DNA of 64,000 nt from Dirofilaria immitis (taxonomy: Eukaryota > Nematoda > Chromadorea > Rhabditida > Onchocercidae). The position numbers and the translations under genes were made by a program. The stretch is from contig JAKNDB010000079.1 in assembly GCA_024305405.1 (NCBI GenBank), positions 496,001 through 560,000 of the forward strand, written 5' to 3'. Below, piece after piece: positions 1 through 11,200 of this stretch; positions within the stretch are counted from its first letter, which is position 1, and each line of letters starts with the position of its first letter. Under the pieces are notes generated by a model that saw only the letters and a list, made by a program, of their open reading frames with translations, had not been told where the DNA came from and made no database searches.

Positions 1-1052
1 CATTTATTGATATCTTTACCACTTGATGCAAAATTTATTACTATTGTTTTCTTTCTTTTTTCATCTGTTTAGAATATAATTGTAAGCAAGTGAGTTTTTT
101 TGCATTTTGTTTGTTTGGAAATCAGCCAATACTGTAAAAGATTTTTGCATATTTTATTTTTAATATAAAATTCAATTTGGCGTATATTATTTATTTAATT
201 GAATTTGAAATTATTGTATTATTTAATCGAAGAAAATTTACATTTATTCTACGTTTCTTTTTATCCATTGATTGAAAAGTGCAAAATATTTTAGATTAAA
301 GAAATTCTTAGATTTTTCGAAATTAATTTAATTCTAATAATTCCTTTTAGATTTTAATTTTATGAGAAGTTTTAATCATGTCTTCAATTTGCCAAATTTA
401 ATTTGATAAAATTTGAGAAGGAAGAAAAATTGTAACTAACTAAGTGGGAATGTCTTTTAAATTAAAAATTAAAGATCAAAAATTCAGAATTAATCAAGCA
501 TAAAAGTTTGTTGTTCGTTAAAACTGTTAGTGTTTTCTCTTATCAAATTTTATCATACTAAGTGGCAATAAACGGAAGTATGATTAAAATTTCCGATAAA
601 AATTAAATGATAGAAGAAAAATCAGAATTTTTCGATAAATTATTGCCATATAAAATGATGATTGTACCAGAGGAATCTTAATCATTTATTATGTCTTTAT
701 CAAGCATGAAATGATAAAACGGTAGCTTATCATTGAGATAAATTTTATATCAATTTCATTTAACATTCTGCATCCAATAGTTTTTCATGTATTTATTATC
801 CGAATAATATTGCCTATTCTGTTTGAAATTTATTTGTTGTTTAGCAAAATTACAGAGACCAAAGATGATAAAATTATTTGAGGAATTTTTGATCCTTTTC
901 TCTTCTTTTTTTCCTCAACCAAATAACAATCCATTTGTTTAGGTAATAAAGGCTAAAAATAGATTGTTTACAAAATGTAGATAAATTTAAAATCAACAAA
1001 TGCAGAAATCAGCAAAAAATTTCCATTTACATGATAGGATTAAAATTTGGTT

Positions 1053-1191
1053 GGGAATTTTCAGGTTTACAATTTTAAAAATTTTCGAATTTCACAATTG
1101 AAGTAATTTCAAGTTTACGATCAAAATAAATTTCGAATTTTACTATGAAAATTCCAAGTTTATAATTAAAATAAATTTCTAAATTTACAAC
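1053..1191. repeat. Diverged tandem repeat, about 48-bp unit, 3 copies
   Basis: Three successive blocks (about 1053-1102, 1103-1150 and 1151-1191) share the order AATTTC-AAGTTTACAA-TAAATTTCGAATTT with many substitutions. Confidence 0.5.
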
Positions 1192-1594
1192 TTCATAATA
1201 AATAAAATAAAGGATTTATCAGTTGAATTTCATTCCATTCAAATAAATTAACAAATTCATAAAAGAGATTGATAATCAGTTTTGGTTGTCATTGTTATCA
1301 GTATTATCAGTGATATTTTGGCTGCATGTCAATTGTGCCTGCTGTTTTTCTTGAAATATACTGAAATTACACTGATGGTATTAATTGTTTAGATAATAAA
1401 TTGAAAAACTAGTTAAAATAGCTCCTTTATTTAGATAACATTTTAAGAACTTCGGAAAAATTTTACGAGTTGTTTATTTTGAAATTGCAATAAGACGATA
1501 AAATTTTGCAGATGAGATAAATTAGTATTGTAATATCTTTCATGATATTTGAAATAACATAAATTCGATAGTCATGTTTATGAATATATATATA

Positions 1595-1858
1595 TCGATT
1601 GTATTTATATATCTGAAAATGAAGGGATATGAAAAAGATATAAAGAAATTTATAACAAGTGAATATTTGGCTTTGCAAAAGCTTTCTAAGAAAAGGAACT
1701 TTATCAAATATAAACGATCATTAAGTTGATTTTATAAGCTAAATTACAGCAAATTGAATTAAATATTATATTATGACGTCAATTTAATTATTAGCGAAAA
1801 TCGATTGTATTTATATACCTGAAAATGAAGAAATATGAAGAAAATATAGAGAAATTTA
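1595..1858. repeat. Spaced direct repeat of about 60 bp
   Basis: The block at 1595-1655, starting TCGATTGTATTTATATA, recurs at 1801-1858 with few changes. About 145 bp of unrelated AT-rich sequence separate the copies. Confidence 0.65.
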
Positions 1859-2010
1859 AAATTGCATAAAAATTGTTGTTATTTTTCTTTTCTTACTTCA
1901 AAATTTATTAAATACTTTTAATTGCTTAGGAAATGCTAAATTGGAGAAAAAGTATATTTCGATTTTTTTAAAAATATTTTTATTTTCAACTTTGTAATTA
2001 AACTTTCCAG

Positions 2011-5000
2011 ATGGCTTTGTTCACATCCAACATATCGAGCGGTTTTTTATCAAACAATTGAGCAACTTTTTTATGGCAGTGGTCCAATGGCGATATGCGA
2101 ACGACATTATATTGCATTAATGGTATCAATACTTTTCAAAAATAATTACGGTTTGAAAAATTAAATTTATCAAAGCAAAAAAAACATATCAGTGATAATT
2201 TCGTATTGAATATTTTAATGCAAAGAAAAACATATTAGTGATAAAGCAAAATAAAGAAAAAATGATGATTTCACAATGAATTATCTTTTTTTTTTATTTG
2301 ATTCAATAATTAATTTTATTAAAAATTATCGGGTTTTCGTAGATTTTTACATGATATTATTGTTTGTTTAAAAAATTATTTCAAAAATTTTAGAATAATT
2401 TAAATATTCAAATTTAGGCAGCAAGTAGACATCGATGTCAATTTTTAATCAATTTACATATGCAAGAATTTAAACGTACCGGTGGAAAGCATGAATGGTT
2501 AAAAGGATTATCATATGCTTCGGAAAAATTCAAAATCTTGATATCCTAAATGCTGTCTTAGCTCATGAACCCTGGTCAGCTAATGTTGATCATCTGATCG
2601 TATGTTTTCTTTAATTTAAAATTATTTATTTATTTTCAAAATTGCATCACTTTTAAAGAGGAATTATCATATATGCTTATCAATGAAATTAATATTTTTG
2701 ATGATTAAAGGTGTTATATAAATTTATAGAAATTTAATGAAACTAATATTTTTTGTGGTTTAATTATTTAATTATCATTTCTATTTATATATGTGCTACC
2801 AAGTTGCAAATATCACTGTAGCTATAGATTATCCTATAGTTATTAAGGGACTCATATTCTCTACAGTATATTTGACTGAGAATGAAAAGTTTTTAATCGT
2901 TTCTCGTATGAGCTTGCTTTGCTAGAATATGATGTAAAGCTATAACTCAGCAAGGCTACAAAAATCAAAACCCTACTCAATTGCTATCATAAATGCTCTT
3001 TCTTGAGCAATTCATATATATTTAATGAAACTGACATTCTTTGTAGATTAAATTATTTTAGCTTATTGCATAGAAATTTTCAAGGATCGAATTTTATATA
3101 TATCTTATTATTTAATTATTCCAAATAAAAGACAAACATAAATAAAGAAATGATTACTGTATTCATTTTTGTATAATGTATAAGCATAAATAAAAAAGCA
3201 ATCATGGTTTTCAAAAAATCTTAATTTTATTATATAAAGCTAATCTTTGCAGACGCTTACAAAATGTTGTTCACCAACAAATTGGTGTTTATCCGAATTG
3301 GTTCAAGCTTCAGTCATATTAGCTCATACTCATGTGTTGTGCTCATTTGTTCTAGGAAATGGTATCGCACATTTAAATGGCTATACAGGGTAAATAAATT
3401 ATTTATAAAGTATATCGCAATTTACCGTAACCATTTGTAAAATAATCCACCGTAATCGTTTTTCGAAGTGAATCGTACTTTTCGTCATCACCTGTAAAAT
3501 ATATCGCAACTTATTGTGATTATTTGTAAAGTGATCGTAATCTTTATAATAGCTATTTCTTTATGATTGAATTGTTGAAATTAATGCATCAAAATTTTTC
3601 AAATATTTAATTAATGATACGTTTAATATGAAATATATTCAAAATATTTCAAAAAAAGGTAATCGGTACAACAAAAATTATTATCATTATCCAATTCATA
3701 TTATAATTACGATAAAATATAGAATCGTTTATTAGATTAACTGAATTAAATACTTGATTACTTCTAAATCAAAATTTTTTATTTTATATATTTTAGTTCG
3801 TATAAAATGATGGATGATAAAAAAGTGATAGTAGTAGTGAGATTGAATTACTGTTGGAAGGTATGGATCAGTTAAAAAAGCAAAATTAAATATTGGTTTG
3901 GAGCAACCAGGCGAGCGAGAAATGCAAAAGTATTTTTGGAAGCGCAAAATGTTTGCGAAAACGTTACATCAACAATTTCTGGTAAAACTATAACTCAACT
4001 TTCTTGAAAAAACAAAAAAATTTCATAACTTTTTTTAATTCTTTCAGAAAGGAAAGAAACTTCACTATCAACTGATAAATTGCCAAATAATTGCGTGGAG
4101 AAAGAATCGATGAAAAATTGTGATGATATTTCATCAATCTATACATTTAATAGTCGTCTCGATTACGTTGATTTTGCGAAACGTGCTCACGCTGGTTTTG
4201 CTAGAACTCATAAAATACATGTTCGTTATTAATTGAGGCTATCGAATTTAAAATAAAATTATGGGTTAAGATTTGCATAGAAATATATCATAATGGAATA
4301 GATGGATTCAACAGTAGTAATATGTAATAGACTGTCATTCATATAGATGCTTTTTTGTAGATGATGAAATCAACGAAAAATCAGTTAATCTTTTATTTTA
4401 TAATTTTCGTCTTAATATTACAAAATCAAAGTTTCAAGTTTTCAAATAAATTCTTATTTTTAATTCAATTCAAATATATTGCGCTATAATATTTTATCAT
4501 TGATTTATTTTACATAATTTAAATAAATTTCAAATTTATTTTTATTTAAATAAATTTTTCGAAATATTTCATTTCAGGAATTTTCATGGGAAGATCAAGG
4601 TTATAGTTGTGTTGATGAATTGTATAATGAGATGGCGGATATTTTGGATAAAAAGATAGCACTAGTTCAAAATCTTTCTTATTCCACGTAATCTTTATCA
4701 TTATTACTATTGATTGATAATATTGATCAATCTCATTAGTTTTCAATTAATTCGATTCGAATAATTGCGCCATATTTCATATTCGATTGTTAACAATTAT
4801 TAATTTTATCCCAATAATTTTTGGTAGATCTTCTTTTTATTGACTGAAATTTTTAAGTTTCATGAAATAATCATTAAATTATTTTAAACTCTTCTTCAGG
4901 ATGGGTAATTATAGTGATGTTGATACAAGCAAATATCGGAATGCTATTTGGATGTATATTCAATCATTATATGGTAAGATATTATTTTTTATTAATCGAA

Positions 5001-5927
5001 TAAGCATAAATTAAAATAATTATATTATTAATTATTTAATACCTATTAATAAATGTTTATGAAATAGTAGCTCAGTATTACTTAATAGTAAATACTTATT
5101 AAACTGTAATCATTTAATACTATCAGTATTAATAAACAATAATCCAATATTTATTAATAAATATTTACTAATAAATATTCGTTTAATAATTATTATAAAT
5201 AGTTGAAATACTAAAAATGACTTCTTCCTATAATATCATACTATTCCATAATATTAAATATGATATGAGATTGAGTAAATATTTAAATATAAATAAATGA
5301 TAATCAACCAAATGATTAATCAAATTGCAATTTTCCTTTTTAAATTCAAATTTATATCAACCATACAATTTTTGGACAAAATATTTCTCTTATAATTTTA
5401 TACTTGCAAAATTCAATCTTGATCTTTAAACTTTTAAAATCACTTTTCTGTTAACATGCAATGAATTAATTAGAAATAAATATTAAAATTTAAAGTATAT
5501 TTAGGAGTAAGCAAGTAATTATAATTAACAAACAAATAATTGTAATTGCAGGTATTCGTCACGATGATTATAATTATGCTGAAGTGAATATAATGTTAAA
5601 TCGTAAAATGAAAACATTTATCAAGATTGCCTGTTGTCATCCTCATCAAATGACCGATTCATTACGACAATCAATTATGATCGATTTTAAATCTTCCGAG
5701 AAGGTATAAATAATTTAAATAATATATAATTTTTAATAAAATATTTTTACAATTTTACATTACTTTTAAATTTTCATTTTTAATTTTCGTTTAAGAAAAA
5801 TTAAAATTGAAATTCAATGTTTCAGATTCATGTATTAATGATAGTGACAGAGGCACGTCTTCAAGCTGAATTGATATATTTCTTTCGCGCTCTTGTTAAA
5901 CTTAATAATTCACCAACAATTGTTTAA
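2011..5927 (+). CDS. sesn-1: Sestrin (5' end missing; reading frame broken in places)
   Basis: Sestrins bind GATOR2 to restrain TORC1 and in vertebrates sense leucine; an alkyl-hydroperoxidase-like activity is also described. Exons: 2011-2122, 2418-2599, 3253-3389, 3797-3981, 4048-4220, 4578-4687, 4900-4973, 5552-5703, 5826-5927 (stop TAA). Exon 2 holds the helix motif RCQFLINLH; against human SESN2 the Cys125 and His132 equivalents are kept and Tyr127 is Phe. C-terminal exons carry EFSWEDQGYS, NLSYSTMG, DVDTSKYRNAIW, GIRHDDYNYAE and TEARLQAEL, matching the leucine pocket (Thr374 to Ser, Tyr375, Thr377, Thr386, Arg390 and Glu451 kept) and the GATOR2-contact DD pair. Oddities: exon 2 needs one extra base at the A-run 2524-2528, and the acidic-loop exon 3797-3981 needs +1 and -1 corrections (A-runs near 3819 and 3874) to avoid a stop. 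The donor after 4220 is GTTCGT. Family is certain; intactness is not. The residue comparisons use recalled human positions. Confidence 0.88.
3401..3545. repeat. Two-copy tandem repeat in a sestrin intron
   Basis: Blocks at about 3401-3462 and 3491-3545 share the order TATATCGCAA-TT-CCGT/TGT-ATTTGTAAA-CGTAATC. They lie in the intron after the exon ending at 3389. Confidence 0.5.
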
Positions 5928-6169
5928 TTTTTCATTTTTCAATTTTTACTTTTACTTTCTTATTCTCATCTTACTTATTTACATAATTAGTAATTTCTTT
6001 TTTGTTTGCTTTAATTAGCATAAAGCTGAATTTATCTTTTTTGTAAGGAAGAAAAATTTGTGTCTTTAAAAATTGCAATTTTTATTTCATATTATTTCAA
6101 ATTTATTGAATTCTTTTGCAAATTATTCGTTGAAATTTCTTGAACTTTCTTTCTATATTATATTCTTTT

Positions 6170-6545
6170 TTGGATTTTAGAGAAAAAATTTTGAGAAGAT
6201 TTGATCAATTAATTGATTAATTAATTTTATCAAACTGCATATGTCTTGCTGTTTGATTTCATTTAATAATGGAATTGAGAAAATAATACCAGAATATCTT
6301 TATTTGTTTTTATCACTCATTATTTGTTTTTCTTTTCTTTTTCTAGATTTTCATATTATTCATTAATATGTTGACGAAAAAAATTTAGAAAAGATTTGAT
6401 TAGTTAATTAGTATTTATCAAATTACTGATTTTATCATTTGATATATTCGAGAAAAAATAATGTAACGCTTTTTTTGTTTTACCTCTGCATATTTGTTTT
6501 TCTCTAAATTTTCATATCATTTATTAGTATGCTTTTCTTATTGTT
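6170..6545. repeat. Diverged tandem duplication, about 200-bp unit
   Basis: Each copy reads GA-AAAAATTT-GA-AAGATTTGAT then TTAATTA, TTTATCAAA, a stretch with TATTTGTTTTTCT, and TTTTCATATCATT. Copy one starts near 6180 and copy two near 6380. Confidence 0.5.
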
Positions 6546-7140
6546 TATAAAACTTTTTTACTCTACAAATTTTAAATTCATTTCAGTAATTAAAGAATTG
6601 TATTCACCTCATATTTTAGTGCCATATATTTTTTTAGTATATCTTTCTATCTCTAATTTCTCCTCTTTACAAAAAGAAATTTTGTTTTTGTAAAAACAAA
6701 ATACCTTTCCAATTCGATTGTTAGGTAGCAATCGAATTTCTTTAAACAAAAACAATCACCTCTTTATCATATTGAAGTTCAATTCATCATATCTAAAATT
6801 AGATAGATTGTTTATTTGATTGATTTATTATAGTAAAAAATTCTGGCAAGAAAAAAGTTCAAAAAATTCCTTCATATCTCAAATAATCACCTCATTACTT
6901 TAGTTTATTATTTTTAGGCAAAAATGCCTTAAAATTTTATGGCAAAATTTGCTTACTCTTTTTTTTTGTATTTTATTCTTCATTTTTTTTGTCTTTTTAT
7001 TTTTTGGAAAAAGTTTTTGAAAACTTTTAATTTTGTGAGTGTAAATAAATTTATGGAAGAACAAAACTTATTGTGTTATCACATTAGTAATTCATATTTC
7101 TTAATCAAATTAATCGGATTTAATCCATAATATACATACT

Positions 7141-7695
7141 AATTATTCTCGAAGAATAAATGTATGTACGCATACACGTAGGCATACACTTATACGTTTT
7201 TTTGTACATGTGTAGTATAATAAGTGAATATATTTGTATTTGCGTGTATGTCTATGTTAACGTGTATACGTTATTTATTCGTGTTTGCATATATATACAA
7301 TACGTATATATGTAAATGTAAGCATGATAACTGAACATGAATTTATCTATATTTGCGTATATCCATATGTGAATACGTTTACGTGTAAATGTTACGACGT
7401 TTACGTGAATATATTTGTGATTACTTGCGTACATATGCGGATATATGTAAATATGATAATGTTTACATGAATGTGTCTGTGTTTGCATGCATACGTATGT
7501 GCAAATATAACAACGTGTACGTGAATATTTTTATCAATATTTTAGTGTACATATATGCGAACACGTACAAGCCGTAAATATGATAATGTTGTGTACATAA
7601 ATGTATCTTGTATTTATAAATGTGTATATATGCAAATATGCTAATATGAGGTAAATATATTTGTGATTACGTATATGCTTATATGAATGTGTATA
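7141..7695. repeat. Minisatellite rich in alternating purine-pyrimidine steps, about 60-70 bp unit
   Basis: Roughly eight degenerate units share the order GTGAATATATTTGTG-TT-CGTACATATGCG-TATATGTAAATATGATAATG. Alternating TG, CA, TA and CG steps dominate. Open frames in it on both strands are by-products of repetition and low stop density, not genes. Confidence 0.65.
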
Positions 7696-8207
7696 GGAAC
7701 ATATTAACACATAACATATAACATTTACAATTTAACAATTTCAAAGCAAAACAATTCATAATGATAACTTAGATAAAGCCACATTTTATAATTAAGAATA
7801 AATTAATGAATTCTACTCCACTCAAAAATTCCCAACCCTTCAATCCGAAATCAATTAAATAATCATTGATGGGTTCAAAGTTGAATTGCGATTGAGAAAT
7901 TTCACGGGTTCTGTTTTAATGTTAAAGATTCAATTTAATTTAACTATCATAAATGTTATATTAATTTACGATGTATATTTATCACAAAAATTTTAAATTA
8001 ATTAGAAAAAATCACTGGAAATGAAATATATTCAAAATTTAAAAATTATCAGAAATGAATTTTCTTTCCTGTATTCTCATCAGGCTTGCTAAAATTTATT
8101 ACAATATTGATTTTATGATTTTTCCTCGGAATGCATTGTTTTTCCAGACGGATTATTTCGCCGGATAGATTATTATCGTATGCATAAGTAGTTAATTGAT
8201 AATAATT

Positions 8208-8222
8208 AATTAAAATTTTTAG
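8208..8222 (+). promoter_or_regulatory. Possible trans-splice acceptor before ELMO start
   Basis: An A/T-rich stretch ends in TTTTTAG at 8222, 17 bases before the chosen ATG at 8240. This spacing and motif are typical of nematode splice-leader addition sites. No leader-bearing transcript can be seen from genomic DNA, so it is an inference. Confidence 0.35.
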
Positions 8223-8239
8223 CATAATAAAGAAAAGAA

Positions 8240-11200
8240 ATGGGACCGGATCAACTTGGTGCTGCACATTTTCATACCGCTTCAAAACCCCTAAAAGAAA
8301 TTGACATTCGTCTTCCAGAAAATCTTGTTAAAGTAAAAACTTATTTAATTATCAATTTTCTATTATATATTCCATATAGATTATAATTGTATTCCAATGA
8401 ATCATCGTATTTCCTTCTGATTGATCAAAAATGCATTTTTTCTGCTGAAATTATTGCTATATTCCGTTTCCGGAAAGATGAGTAATTAATGATAAATTAT
8501 TAATGCTAAGAAAATATTCTCAAGCTGTGTAATAAATGTCAATTCAGGGCGGAGAATGATTTTTGAACGAATTTCAGATGCTTATTTCTATTATTTGGCA
8601 TAAATTTTAATTTCTTATTGTACTATTATTTCTCGAGATTTTGAAGATCAAACTTTTAATCTTCGAAAAATTTCCGAATTTTTCGAAGATTAAGTTGTAA
8701 TAAAAATAAGATTGTAAGTTGACAGATTAAAACTTTTCAAGGTAGGTTTGTTTTTATTGTGGGCATTGTGTTTTTCACGCAATGTTTATTTGTTAATTGT
8801 CCTTTCTTACAAGTAAAAAAAAGCAAACTTTCTGGTTCAATTATCGTAGCATGGAAACGAAAAAACTAAATCATTTCTAATCATACGATAAGTTTACTAA
8901 TGATTTGATTTAGTTATCACAAAGAACTTTATTGATTATTTAATTAATTTCTAATTTACAAAGGGCGCTTGCGATTGATTAGATATTAACAACGAATTTT
9001 ATTTTATTAATTTTTGAATGAGTCTTATATTGTATTTTCTGTCTTTTTCTATCTCGTTTCTATTTTTCAGGGAGCCGTGAAATTAGACCCCAATTTAAAG
9101 AAATACCTAGGCGATGAATTCCCTGCAGAATGCAATACAAACGTCACCTGGGCATACGTAACTTTTGATAAACAAGCAAGTTTTATTACAATTTGAATGT
9201 AAATACTACAACTTTTTAGTTCCACGTATTACTTTACCGTCAGGAATATGTTTTCTCTTTGGATTTTGTTTAAATTTCGGAAGAAAATTAGAATTAATTT
9301 ATAAATTCGCAAACTTAGAATTATTAAAATTCTTTGAAAAGATGGAGTATTTTATTCATCCTTTTCAGAATGAAGTTTTGACAGATTTAATTACGCGTTT
9401 GAGCATCGAGTTAAAGCTGCCACAATCGGAGAGGAATACTTATGCATTGAAATTTGAAGATCGTGGTAATGATGGTAGTGGTATTTTTCTTACCAAGGAA
9501 AATCGCGGTTCGGTACCCCAAGGATTTATTCTCATTTTAACTGCTTCTCCGGTACTACTGATCTAGAATTTTTCGGATTTCCTGAAATGAAAATTTTTGA
9601 TTTGTGCTAAGATTAGAAAAGAGAGAGTTTGACAATATTTCAAAACAATGGAAATTCATGATTGTTACTGCAGAATTGCGATATGCCAAAAACATTTATT
9701 TTTAAGTACATGCAAACACAAATATATTTTCTTCTGAAATTTTTTTGCAGTAAGTGAATTAAAATTAACATTTTGATAATATTTAAGTTGAATTAAGACC
9801 TTTACTTTTATTATATTTCAGCATTTTCATTATGTATTTTCCAACCAATCATTTCACATGCATATTTGAATTTATTTTACCTGAAAATTCTAGGATTGAA
9901 CTACTGATACTTGTTTTCTTCATAGGAACGTTATGCGAACAATCTTTTGGCACGTTTACGTAATTCTTCAGTTCATACTGAAGAATTACGGGCAGCACTT
10001 GTTGAACTGATCGCTTTATGCGGTGATATTTCGTTCGCAACGCAATTTATGCGTATAGGTGGATATGATTATATATTTGAAGTTATCGAAAAGGATTGTG
10101 CGCGGAGTACATGCTTAATGTTCTTCCTAAGAATATTTCATTGAAATTTGTGAACTTTCCTAATTTGTTAATTTTTGATATTATAAATGTTTAATATGCA
10201 AAATTTAATTTGTATTACACTGAATTATAATATATGTCCCAAAATAATGAAAATTTCTTCCGTTATATCATATTAGATAAAATCGGACATTTATCTAGCA
10301 ATGAATGAAATTTTTCACGATTAAACGAAAACGAGCTAATCAATTTTTAAGATTACTATTTTTTCTTTTTAGTAGCGTTTCTTCTCAATCTCGACTCTTA
10401 CAAGCATTGCTAATGTTGATGGATCATCCTGGTTTAATATACTGGTCACAAGTATCGGATGAATTTGTTTCCAAAATAGCGGAAAATATTACGGGCAGAG
10501 CAAAGCAAGAGGATAATACTTTGCTGGTTTCATCACTTAATATTGTCGATCTTATTTTGAATTCTAAAAAGTATAAAATTTCTTCATTACATATTTGCTA
10601 AAATAAGTTGGACTTATTTAACAAGTTTTCCTGTGGTTTATTGACGTTACTCTTCATAATATACTTTATCGTGACTCAAAATGATGTTTTGTTGATTGTA
10701 AATTATTATTTCTTTTCAATAATGTTAAAACAAAATACCAATGTCCGGAATAATCTTCTATCTGTCGAGATTCTTCCTTAATTCCTGTTTGAAAATTATG
10801 AGGTATATTTCTTGAAATCTTATTTATTTATTGGAACTAATTCTATTCATAAAATTCACAAATTTAGTTTGAAAATTATAATAGTTATAAACATTCATGC
10901 TTCCTTAATTTGATGTTTAGAAACTATGAGAAATGTTTCTAGAAATTTCTTATGATTTGAAAGATAATTCATTTTAATAATATTATTCCTTTTAAATTTC
11001 AGTGAAGAGAAAATGAATCTAGTATTACATGAGGTACCATTCGAATCGCTTATACGTCATCTTGAGAAATCAGACGAACGAATCATTTTGAATGTCTTAA
11101 CTTTGATGAATTCTTTATACAACAAAGCTAGAGATCATATAAAAAATGATATCGTGGAGGTAAGAGCAGACATTTTTTAGCAATATATTTTATAAAAATA

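Larger units (their letters stand above)
1..2010. other. AT-rich non-coding DNA upstream of the first visible sestrin exon
   Basis: No convincing exon was found here. The first visible sestrin exon opens in the middle of a codon (one leading base), so at least one earlier exon must lie here or before the window. The stretch holds a degenerate three-copy tandem repeat at 1053-1191 and a spaced 60-bp direct repeat at 1595-1655 and 1801-1858. It is probably sestrin intron or 5' flank. Confidence 0.5.
5928..8239. other. Intergenic region between sestrin and ELMO
   Basis: No exon is supported here. It holds the sestrin 3' flank, a diverged duplication (about 6170-6545) and a long TG/CA-like and ACGT-rich minisatellite (7141-7695). 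At 8208-8222 an A/T stretch ends in TTTTTAG, 17 bases before the ELMO ATG, which could be a splice-leader acceptor. Confidence 0.6.

Noticed and set aside
854..940. Possible upstream sestrin exon between TTACAG and GTAATA
   Set aside because: The translation does not resemble the sestrin N-terminus and no frame gives the required two-base overhang without a stop.
7252..7577. Three overlapping open frames on both strands
   Set aside because: They lie in a minisatellite and have repeat-like, mutually overlapping translations.
9165..9566. 133-codon single-exon frame
   Set aside because: Its first half is the GC-AG intron; only 9369-9551 is ELMO exon.
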